From positions 1 to 5,036 of the forward strand of contig CAMDMH010000318.1 in assembly GCA_945901835.1 (NCBI GenBank): 5,036 bases of DNA, in the 5' to 3' direction. This document shows positions 1-5,036 of the stretch, piece by piece. A program made the translations under genes and the position numbers. The stretch comes from Devosia equisanguinis. Its GTDB lineage: Bacteria > Pseudomonadota > Alphaproteobacteria > Rhizobiales > Hyphomicrobiaceae. Under the pieces are notes generated by a model that was not told the DNA's origin, did no database searches, and saw only the letters and a program-made list of their open reading frames with translations. Position 1 is the stretch's first letter. The number at the start of each line of letters is the position of its first letter.

Positions 1-171
1 ATGAACGAGGACCGTTGCCGTGTCCGTGCCGGCGCGCGACCACTCGCTTCCATCCGTAATCTCGCGCTGGCAATGATGAAGGGCACAAGCCAATCCGTGC
101 CCGCCGCCCGCGAAACCTACGCCGCCGATACCGCATTGACGCTCGCCGCCGTCCCCGGCCGGATTCTTTGA
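1..171 (+). CDS. Transposase, C-terminal fragment (ISAs1/IS4-like DDE type), cut by the window edge
   Basis: The frame is open from the first base and ends at TGA 169-171, giving 56 codons. The ATG at base 1 is probably an internal codon, because the peptide reads like the middle-to-end of a transposase and not like an N-terminus. The recognisable part is residues 2-27, NEDRCRVRAGARPL followed by ASIRNLALAMMK. It matches the typical tail of ISAs1-type transposases, in which an E-D-x-x-R-x-R-x-G stretch leads into a helix of the form xxxRNxALxLLR. Such enzymes cut and rejoin the element ends in the cytoplasm. The catalytic DDE residues lie upstream of the window, so activity cannot be judged. 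Assignment to a transposase is fairly firm; the family name is from pattern memory. The stop lies within the likely terminal repeat, as is common in compact insertion sequences. Confidence 0.62.
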   Translation: MNEDRCRVRAGARPLASIRNLALAMMKGTSQSVPAARETYAADTALTLAAVPGRIL

Positions 172-180
172 ATGACCCTG
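167..180. repeat. Probable right terminal inverted repeat of the insertion sequence
   Basis: The tip TTTGAATGACCCTG overlaps the transposase stop codon and ends in CCCTG, which is CAGGG on the opposite strand, the expected outer end of an ISAs1-type element. The matching left repeat is outside the window, so the length of the repeat and the exact end are not proven. Confidence 0.42.
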
Positions 181-233
181 GTTCTCTGGTGAACACACTG
201 TCCTGGGGAAACCGCAGTCGAAATTCCGCCATC

Positions 234-261
234 GTGCTATGGGACGCGGGCGCCATAGCAC
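234..261. repeat. Perfect 9-bp inverted repeat in the lptF leader
   Basis: GTGCTATGG (234-242) and CCATAGCAC (253-261) are exact reverse complements separated by a 10-base GC-rich loop. In RNA this would be a stable hairpin ending 13 bases before the GGGGG ribosome-binding stretch of lptF. No T-run follows, so it is not a typical intrinsic terminator. It could be an operator dyad, a leader hairpin affecting lptF translation or mRNA stability, or remains of an older mobile-element end. Its function is unknown; the dyad itself is seen directly. Confidence 0.6.
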
Positions 262-282
262 CGGCGGCACGAACGGGGGCAG

Positions 283-1506
283 ATGAGCATCTTCGGACGA
301 TACGTGTTCCGCCAGGCCGCTGGAGCTCTGGTGCTGATCCTGCTGTCGCTATCGGGCGTGGTGTGGATCGCGCTCGCCCTGCGCCAGTTGAACCTCGGCA
401 CGACAGAAGGCCAGGACGCATTTACTTTCATCAAGATGACGACCCTGGCGCTGCCCAACATGATGGGCCTGATCGCGCCGGTGGCGCTGCTGGTCGCCGT
501 GATCCATACGCTCAACCGACTGTCCGGCGATAGCGAGTTGATCGTGCTGACGGCATCCGGCGCCAGTTCCTGGACGATCACCCGGCCGTTGCTGGTGCTG
601 GGTGCCATCGTCGCCATGGCCGTCTCGTTCGTCAATCACGTGGGAATGCCCTGGAGCTTGAAAATGCTCCGGGAATACGTGATCCAGATGCGCTCCGACC
701 TGATCGGACAGGTGATCCAGCCCGGGCGATTCTCGAGCATGGAAGGCGGCTTGACGATCCACATCCGCGAGCGCGCGCCCGACGGGCGGCTGCTCGGGCT
801 GATGATGCACGATACGCGTGATGCCAAGGTCGCTACGTCCTATCTGGCGCAGACGGGAACGCTGATCAAACAGCAAGGCCAGCCGTTTCTGCTGATGCAG
901 GACGGCCATGTGCTGCGGCGTGCGGTTCCGCCGGTGGAGCCGCCGCAGATCATCGAGTTCCAGAGCTACGTCGTGGATCTCCAACGGTTCGAGCCGAAGA
1001 CCGGGCACGTCGAGCTGAAGCCGCGCGAGCGCTATTTCCAGGAACTCGCTTATCCGGCTGCGAACGATCCGGACTTCCAGCGGCAGCCCGATCAGTTCCG
1101 TGCCGAGTTGCATGAGCGTTTCGCCAATCCGTTCTACGCCATCGCATTCGTGCTGCTGGCCGTGGCGTTCATCGGTCGGGCGCAGTCGACACGTCAGAAC
1201 CGCTCGGAGGCGATCGCGCTTGCGGGGGCGGTGTGCATGGGAGCGCGCGTTGGCGGCCTCGCCGCCAACAACCTCGTCGTCATCAATGCGAAGTGGGTCC
1301 CTATTCTCTATGGCCTGCCGATCGGTCTCATCATCGTCGGGCTGTTGATGATCCAATTCGGCGGGCGGACCAACAGACCCCCGTGGCTGCGGCCGCGGAT
1401 CGACGCGGCCAGGGAACGCCTCACGGGTCTACTCCCGAAATGGCCTCGCGGGCGAAAGGCTGAAGTCCCGACGGGCGGCTCGACAGGCGCGAGAGGGCGG
1501 ACATGA
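283..1506 (+). CDS. lptF: LPS export ABC transporter permease LptF
   Basis: LptF is one of the two transmembrane subunits of LptB2FG, the inner-membrane ABC transporter that extracts lipopolysaccharide and pushes it onto the LptC-LptA-LptD bridge. The 407-residue protein has the YjgP/YjgQ layout: three N-terminal membrane segments (about 13-33, 54-74, 101-120), a periplasmic beta-jellyroll-like domain (about 125-275), and three C-terminal segments (about 283-300, 304-332, 338-360). The coupling-helix motif RLSGDSELIVLTASG is at 79-93; its Glu85 corresponds to the conserved glutamate that contacts LptB in E. coli LptF. The start is secure: an in-frame TAG at 256-258 leaves no earlier ATG, and GGGGG lies just upstream. 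The gene overlaps lptG by ATGA, so the two are probably translationally coupled. Compared with E. coli LptF (about 366 residues), there is a basic, proline-rich cytoplasmic tail at 362-407. Confidence 0.96.
   Translation: MSIFGRYVFRQAAGALVLILLSLSGVVWIALALRQLNLGTTEGQDAFTFIKMTTLALPNMMGLIAPVALLVAVIHTLNRLSGDSELIVLTASGASSWTITRPLLVLGAIVAMAVSFVNHVGMPWSLKMLREYVIQMRSDLIGQVIQPGRFSSMEGGLTIHIRERAPDGRLLGLMMHDTRDAKVATSYLAQTGTLIKQQGQPFLLMQDGHVLRRAVPPVEPPQIIEFQSYVVDLQRFEPKTGHVELKPRERYFQELAYPAANDPDFQRQPDQFRAELHERFANPFYAIAFVLLAVAFIGRAQSTRQNRSEAIALAGAVCMGARVGGLAANNLVVINAKWVPILYGLPIGLIIVGLLMIQFGGRTNRPPWLRPRIDAARERLTGLLPKWPRGRKAEVPTGGSTGARGRT
1491..1497 (+). promoter_or_regulatory. Ribosome-binding site of lptG inside the end of lptF
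   Basis: GAGAGGG lies five bases before the lptG ATG and within the last codons of lptF. With the ATGA stop/start overlap at 1503-1506, it supports the chosen lptG start and coupled translation of the two partner permeases, which are expected in equal amounts in LptB2FG. Confidence 0.6.
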
Positions 1507-2597
1507 CAGGCGGCCGCATCCTCACCCTCTATCTGGCCAAGCGCTACGCCGTGGCGATGCTCGGCACATTCTTTCTGTGCTCCGTTTTGATTTTCATGAT
1601 TGATTTCGTGGAGGTCCTGCGGCAATCGGGAAAGCGCGGCAACGTACCGGCCAGCACGCTGATCTGGCTGACGCTTTTGCGGCTACCCGCCTATACGGAG
1701 CTACTGCTGGCATTCGCCGTTCAGGTGGGGGCCATCGGCGCGCTCCTGATGCTCAATCGCAAGAGCGAACTGGCCGTGATGCGGGCGGCCGGCATGTCGG
1801 TGTGGCAGTTCCTGCGGCCGGCGATCGTCGTTGCTGCGCTGATCGGCGTGTTCACGATCACTGTCTACAATCCCGTGGCAGCAAGAGCGAGGGCGGAGGC
1901 GGAGCGGTTGTTCTCGGAAGTGTTCGGGCGTGAATCGAACTTCCTCGCATCCCAGTCCAACGGCGCGTGGCTCCGACAGGAGGGAGCGGACGGGGCGTCG
2001 GTGCTCAACGCCAACTCCGCTTACAATCGGGGCATGACCCTTATGGGGCCGATGGTCGTCCAGTACGACAAGGCTGGTCAGTTCATCGAACGCATAGACG
2101 GCGACAAGGCGTCACTCAAGGATGGCTACTGGGAGATCGAGAACGCCGTCGTCACGCGAATGGGGCAGCCCCCTGAAAAGTTTCCGACCTACCTCATCAG
2201 CACGTACCTCAGCCCCGAGCGCGTCAGGGATGCGCTGGGCACGGCTATATCGGTGTCGTTCTGGGAATTGCCCGGCATCATCGAGGCGACGGAGAAGGCC
2301 GGTCTTTCGTCGTCCCGCTTCCGGATCCAGCACGAACTGCTGCTGTCGCGGCCGCTGCTGCTGCTGGCGATGGTGCTTATGGGCGCTACCGTATCGTTGA
2401 AATCTTTCCGCTCGGGCAAGATTCAATCCATGGTGGTCTTCGGGATGCTCGGCGGCTTCGGATTCCTGCTCATGGCCGAAGTGTCACGGCAGATCGGCGT
2501 ATCCGGTCTGGTGTCCCCGACGTTCGCCGTCTGGACTCCCGTGGCACTTACCATCGTCGCTTCGATGACGGTGCTTCTGCGGCAGGAAGACGGCTAG
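1503..2597 (+). CDS. lptG: LPS export ABC transporter permease LptG
   Basis: LptG pairs with LptF to form the LPS-binding cavity of the LptB2FG transporter in the inner membrane. The 364 residues, close to the usual family length of about 360, show the same plan as LptF: membrane segments at about 15-36, 60-84 and 104-123, a periplasmic jellyroll-like domain (about 125-270), then segments at about 280-298, 308-328 and 336-360. The FVEVLRQSGK stretch (35-44) corresponds to FVDQLKKAGQ after the first membrane segment of E. coli LptG. The coupling helix reads NRKSELAVMRAAGMS (85-99); Glu89 matches the conserved LptB-contacting glutamate. The start at 1503 overlaps the lptF stop and has GAGAGGG five bases upstream. 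No frameshift or missing segment is seen. Identification rests on family knowledge plus position directly after lptF and before lptD. Confidence 0.96.
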   Translation: MTGGRILTLYLAKRYAVAMLGTFFLCSVLIFMIDFVEVLRQSGKRGNVPASTLIWLTLLRLPAYTELLLAFAVQVGAIGALLMLNRKSELAVMRAAGMSVWQFLRPAIVVAALIGVFTITVYNPVAARARAEAERLFSEVFGRESNFLASQSNGAWLRQEGADGASVLNANSAYNRGMTLMGPMVVQYDKAGQFIERIDGDKASLKDGYWEIENAVVTRMGQPPEKFPTYLISTYLSPERVRDALGTAISVSFWELPGIIEATEKAGLSSSRFRIQHELLLSRPLLLLAMVLMGATVSLKSFRSGKIQSMVVFGMLGGFGFLLMAEVSRQIGVSGLVSPTFAVWTPVALTIVASMTVLLRQEDG

Positions 2598-2719
2598 ACG
2601 GTCAAGCCAGGGTGGCGCCAGCGGTGAACCGGACTGCGAACGGGTCTAAATAGATACCCAGGTGTGTCGGAAAGGTCATTTCGGGTGGGTTCACGAGCGT
2701 CTATGGTGAGGCGTGGTTC

Positions 2720-2863
2720 ATGGTTTCCAGACTTGTATCGAGCCTCGTGCGGAGACTCGTTTCCAGACTGGACGGCGAGCCGCTGCGGGGGTACCCAGGC
2801 GTTCTGGGGCGGGCGGTGGCTTTGCAGGCCTGGAACACTGGCGAAGGCCGGCGATGGGGATAA
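2720..2863 (+). CDS. Possible small ORF, 47 codons, unknown
   Basis: An ATG at 2720 opens 47 codons ending at TAA 2861-2863, 54 bases before lptD. GGTGAGG (2705-2711) lies eight bases upstream and would be an acceptable ribosome-binding site. The N-terminus is built of VxxL tetrapeptides (VSRL, VSSL, VRRL, VSRL, residues 2-17) encoded by the 12-bp repeat; the rest is Gly/Arg/Trp-containing and resembles nothing I know. It has no signal peptide and no clear membrane segment. It could be a real small protein, a leader peptide for lptD, or a chance frame in repeat-derived GC-rich DNA. Chance is the most likely explanation. Confidence 0.15.
   Translation: MVSRLVSSLVRRLVSRLDGEPLRGYPGVLGRAVALQAWNTGEGRRWG
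2723..2770. repeat. Degenerate 12-bp tandem repeat, four units
   Basis: Four adjacent 12-base units fit the approximate consensus GTNTCNAGACTC. Positions 1, 2, 7, 8, 10 and 11 (G, T, A, G, C, T) are the same in all four. Units one and four differ only in their last base, so GTTTCCAGACT occurs at 2723-2733 and again at 2759-2769, exactly 36 bases apart. The units either side (2711-2722 and 2771-2782) no longer fit. The period is a multiple of three, so the repeat stays in frame and encodes VxxL tetrapeptides in one forward frame. Confidence 0.55.
2739..2759. repeat. Imperfect inverted repeat (small hairpin) in the lptG-lptD spacer
   Basis: CGAGCCTC (2739-2746) and GAGACTCG (2752-2759) pair at seven of eight positions around a five-base loop GTGCG. 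It has no following T-run, so it is not a terminator of the usual form. It lies between the two identical 11-bp copies of the tandem repeat and may simply be a by-product of repeat composition. Confidence 0.35.
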
Positions 2864-2899
2864 TCCTTTGAATACGCATGGCTTCGCGATGAGGTTGCT

Positions 2900-2906
2900 G
2901 AGGGGG
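2900..2906 (+). promoter_or_regulatory. Probable ribosome-binding site of lptD
   Basis: GAGGGGG ends 11 bases before the ATG at 2918, slightly longer than ideal spacing. No other purine-rich stretch fits better, and the next in-frame ATG (2942) has no such site, so this supports the 2918 start. Confidence 0.45.
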
Positions 2907-2917
2907 ACTGGCACGTA

Positions 2918-5036
2918 ATGCGTCGCGGCTTCATCCCAGTGATGACCGGAAGAGGGATCTCGAAAGGGGGGCGTGCGGCTGGTTCCGCATCGTCTCTCGG
3001 CTTCGCGATCGTCGCGTCGGCGTGTCTGATAGCCGGTGCTGCGCAGGCGCAGGTCAACTCCAGCTCGGCCAAGACGCCGCGGGATCAGCAGGTTTTCGGA
3101 AACGTCAAAGGCGCGACGCTGGTTGGCCCCTTCCGCAAGGGCGACAAAGCGGCGCCACTGTATCTCAATGCCGACGAGCTCGAATATGACACCAAGAACA
3201 ACAGGGTGATCGCGCGCGGTAATGTCGAGGTCTACTATAACAACTACGCGCTGACGGCCGACCGGGTCATCTACGACCAGGGCGCCAACTCGATCACCGC
3301 CGAAGGTAACGCCAAGCTGCGTGAGCCCGATGAGCCTGGACGGCCGGGTGCGATCATTTCAGCCGAGAAGCTCATCACGACGGCTGATTTCGCCGAGGCC
3401 TTCGTTCAGACCCTGAGCGTGGTCGGCAAGGACGATACGAGGATCGTCGCGCGGCGCGCGATCCGCCGGGACGGCAACGTCACGGAGTTCGAGCGGGGTA
3501 AGTTCACGCCGTGCAAGACCGAAGCCGGCAAGCCGCCACTTTGGTGTATCGCTGCGCAGCGGATCATCCACGACAAGGACAAGCAGACGATCACGTATCA
3601 GGACGCTCAGTTCGAGTTGTTCGGCGTGCCGGTCCTGTACACACCTTACTTCCAGCATGCCGATCCGTCGGTGAAGTCGCGGTCCGGCTTCCTGATGCCG
3701 GAGTACTCCACCTACGCCCGTCTGGGCATGGGCATCGAGACGCCCTATCATTTCGCGCTCGATCCCAGCTACGATTTCCTGTTCAACCCGATGTATCTCT
3801 CGAAGCAGGGGATGCTTTATCAGGGTGAATGGCGGCAGAAGCTCCGCGTGGGCAACGTGTCCGGGCAGTACAATATCAAGCTCGCGGGTATCGAGCAGAC
3901 GAACGACCAGACTATCAATTCTTCGCTGCATGAACAGTGGCGCGGGAGCGTGAAGACGCGGGGCTCGTTCTCTCTGGCGTCCTGGTGGAACTTCGGATGG
4001 GACATCGTCGGGGAATCAGATCGTGCGTTCCGTCAGTTCTATCGGCTCGACGGCATCCTTCAGAAGGATCGCGTCAACCAGGTCTTCATGAACGGCCGGA
4101 GTGAGCGCAATTATTTTGGCCTCACCATGTATCATGTGGGTGGCCTCTTCCTGAACGAGGGTGATACGACCCCGCCCGGCTCATCGCCCCAGACGAACCC
4201 GTCGCAGGCATCGACGGCCCGCGTCGCGCCGGTAGTCGACTCCACCTATTACTTCAACAAGCCGGTCGCTGGCGGTGAATTGAAGTTCAATGCCAACGCT
4301 CTCAGCTACTCCCAGGATCTCGCCTTCACCGATGGGCGCAGCCGGCTCGACAGCAGTGTCAGTCGTGCGACCGGAAGCGTGAACTGGCGTCGTACGGTCA
4401 TCGATCCGCTCGGACAGACCTTCACGCCGTTCCTTCAGGCGCGTGGTGACATCCTGACGTTCAAGGATACCGTCAATCCGCTAAACGGCCAGGCGCAGGC
4501 CGAGGAAACGGTGACGCGCGGCGTGGCGACCGCAGGGCTGCTGTACTCTTACCCGTGGCTTATGTCGGCACAGAACGCGTCACATACCGTCGAGCCGATC
4601 GGACAGGTCATCGGCCGCAATGCCCGGCTCGATCAGCGGCGGTTGCCGGATATCGACTGTCGGAGCCAGGTTTTCAGCGACGAGAATCTTTTCGAGGACA
4701 AGACCGGGTGCTTCGATAGGATCGATACTGGCGTTCGTGCGAACTACGGATTGCAGTATACGTTCCAAGCCAACGCGGGCGGCTCGGTTCGCGTGCTGGC
4801 GGGCCAGAGCTATCATGTCTCCGGCGACAACATTTTCCGCAGTGACTCGGTCGTCAATCCCGGCACCGACTCCGACGGTCGCCTGCTCTACTCGCCGGTA
4901 AGCGGTCTCGAGCGGAGCATGTCCGACTATGTGCTCGGGTTGTACGTCTCTCCTTTCTCGGGGTTACGGTCCGTCACGCAGGCGCGGTTCGACGAGCAGT
5001 CGCGAGATCTGAGGCGTCTCGATACCATCGTCGGCT
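2918..5036 (+). CDS. lptD: LPS-assembly outer-membrane protein LptD, C-terminus beyond the window
   Basis: LptD is the outer-membrane beta-barrel that, plugged by LptE, receives LPS from the LptA bridge and inserts it into the outer leaflet. About 706 codons are open to the window edge, most of a protein that is usually about 750-830 residues. Residues 1-44 form a signal peptide with a long basic N-region, a hydrophobic core (about 27-41) and likely cleavage after AQA at 44. A periplasmic OstA/LptA-like jellyroll follows (about 80-190, starting LYLNADELEYD, with ARGNVEVYYNNYALTADRV). The barrel region follows, including YQDAQFELFGVPVLYTPYFQ and the hallmark RSGFLMPEY at 255-263. Cysteines in the visible mature part are at 199, 210, 581 and 598; Cys199 aligns with E. 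coli Cys173. An in-frame TAA at 2861-2863 and no ATG between it and 2918 support this start. It lies downstream of lptFG in the same direction; the last codon is cut. Confidence 0.95.
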   Translation, partial: MRRGFIPVMTGRGISKGGRAAGSASSLGFAIVASACLIAGAAQAQVNSSSAKTPRDQQVFGNVKGATLVGPFRKGDKAAPLYLNADELEYDTKNNRVIARGNVEVYYNNYALTADRVIYDQGANSITAEGNAKLREPDEPGRPGAIISAEKLITTADFAEAFVQTLSVVGKDDTRIVARRAIRRDGNVTEFERGKFTPCKTEAGKPPLWCIAAQRIIHDKDKQTITYQDAQFELFGVPVLYTPYFQHADPSVKSRSGFLMPEYSTYARLGMGIETPYHFALDPSYDFLFNPMYLSKQGMLYQGEWRQKLRVGNVSGQYNIKLAGIEQTNDQTINSSLHEQWRGSVKTRGSFSLASWWNFGWDIVGESDRAFRQFYRLDGILQKDRVNQVFMNGRSERNYFGLTMYHVGGLFLNEGDTTPPGSSPQTNPSQASTARVAPVVDSTYYFNKPVAGGELKFNANALSYSQDLAFTDGRSRLDSSVSRATGSVNWRRTVIDPLGQTFTPFLQARGDILTFKDTVNPLNGQAQAEETVTRGVATAGLLYSYPWLMSAQNASHTVEPIGQVIGRNARLDQRRLPDIDCRSQVFSDENLFEDKTGCFDRIDTGVRANYGLQYTFQANAGGSVRVLAGQSYHVSGDNIFRSDSVVNPGTDSDGRLLYSPVSGLERSMSDYVLGLYVSPFSGLRSVTQARFDEQSRDLRRLDTIVG

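Larger units (their letters stand above)
1..180 (+). mobile_element. Right end of an insertion sequence, ISAs1-like (partial)
   Basis: This is the 3' terminal part of an insertion sequence; the rest lies outside the window to the left. It contains the last codons of a transposase, and the stop codon lies inside the proposed terminal repeat. The element probably ends at base 180: read from the outside inward, the tip is CAGGGTCATTCAAAGAATCC. From memory, ISAs1-family ends start with CAGGG and the family makes target duplications of about 8 bp, so GTTCTCTG (181-188) would be one copy of the duplication. The left end and the second copy cannot be seen, so the exact boundary is inferred. The element points toward lptF and stops about 100 bp before its start codon. 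Confidence 0.6.
2598..2917. other. 320-bp lptG-lptD spacer without a recognisable gene
   Basis: This gap is long for a locus whose first two genes overlap. It contains a degenerate 12-bp tandem repeat (2723-2770), a small imperfect hairpin (2739-2759), a possible 47-codon frame (2720-2863) and a GAGGGGG stretch (2900-2906) that probably serves as the lptD ribosome-binding site. I see no tRNA-like structure, no intrinsic terminator with a T-run after lptG and no insertion-sequence end. The length leaves room for a separate lptD promoter, but no convincing -35/-10 pair was found. Reading frames here on either strand show no protein family I recognise. Confidence 0.6.

Noticed and set aside
136..167. 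TTGACG at 136-141 as an outward-facing -35 of the insertion sequence driving lptF.
   Set aside because: The best -10-like hexamer (GATTCT, 162-167) is about 20 bases away and poor, and the site lies within transposase codons.
349..1356. A 335-codon frame on the minus strand opposite lptF.
   Set aside because: It is rich in His, Arg, Gln and Asp as expected for the antisense of a GC-rich gene, and lptF on the plus strand is unmistakable.
2642..2659. GGGTCTA / TAGATACCC as a terminator hairpin after lptG.
   Set aside because: Pairing needs a two-base bulge and leaves a two-base loop, and no T-run follows.
2759..2830. A 36-base period starting with GTTTC suggested CRISPR repeats.
   Set aside because: The two copies are directly adjacent with no spacer, agree only in short blocks, and are better explained by a 12-bp tandem repeat; no further copies or cas genes are seen.
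2822..2864. TTGCAG and GATAAT as an lptD promoter.
   Set aside because: The spacing of about 31 bases is far too long, and no -35-like hexamer exists at 16-18 bases from GATAAT; an ECF-type GGAAC at 2832-2836 lacks a matching -10.
2594..3072. Minus-strand frames across the lptG-lptD spacer (106 and 123 codons).
   Set aside because: They show no known motifs, overlap the lptD signal-peptide region or the lptG stop, and have composition typical of chance frames.
3359..3931. A 190-codon frame on the minus strand inside lptD.
   Set aside because: It overlaps the conserved LptD region including RSGFLMPEY on the plus strand and has no recognisable family.

Overview
The window looks like core chromosome of an alphaproteobacterium, probably order Hyphomicrobiales. 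The evidence is the high-GC coding sequence, the type of LptF and LptG proteins encoded, and the order lptF-lptG-lptD. In E. coli, by contrast, lptFG and lptD lie at separate loci. The genus cannot be fixed from the sequence alone.

Layout: (1) Bases 1-180 are the right-hand end of an insertion sequence. They hold the last 56 codons of a transposase that resembles the ISAs1 (IS4-like DDE) type, then a probable terminal inverted repeat ending in CCCTG. (2) Bases 181-282 are a short leader in front of lptF, containing a perfect 9-bp inverted repeat. (3) Bases 283-1506 are lptF and 1503-2597 are lptG, overlapping by ATGA. (4) Bases 2598-2917 are a 320-bp spacer with no recognisable gene. It holds a degenerate 12-bp tandem repeat, a small hairpin and a doubtful 47-codon reading frame. 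(5) From 2918 to the window edge runs lptD, about 706 codons without a stop, cut off before its C-terminus.

The three main genes work together in the Lpt machine, which carries lipopolysaccharide from the inner to the outer membrane. LptF and LptG form the transmembrane core of the LptB2FG ABC transporter, and LptD is the outer-membrane barrel that places LPS on the cell surface with LptE. The ATPase LptB, the periplasmic bridge LptA, LptC and LptE are not in this window.

I found no undescribed biological system. The points most worth a second look are the insertion-sequence end beside an essential operon, the dyad before lptF, the repeat-bearing spacer before lptD, and the cysteine pattern of LptD.
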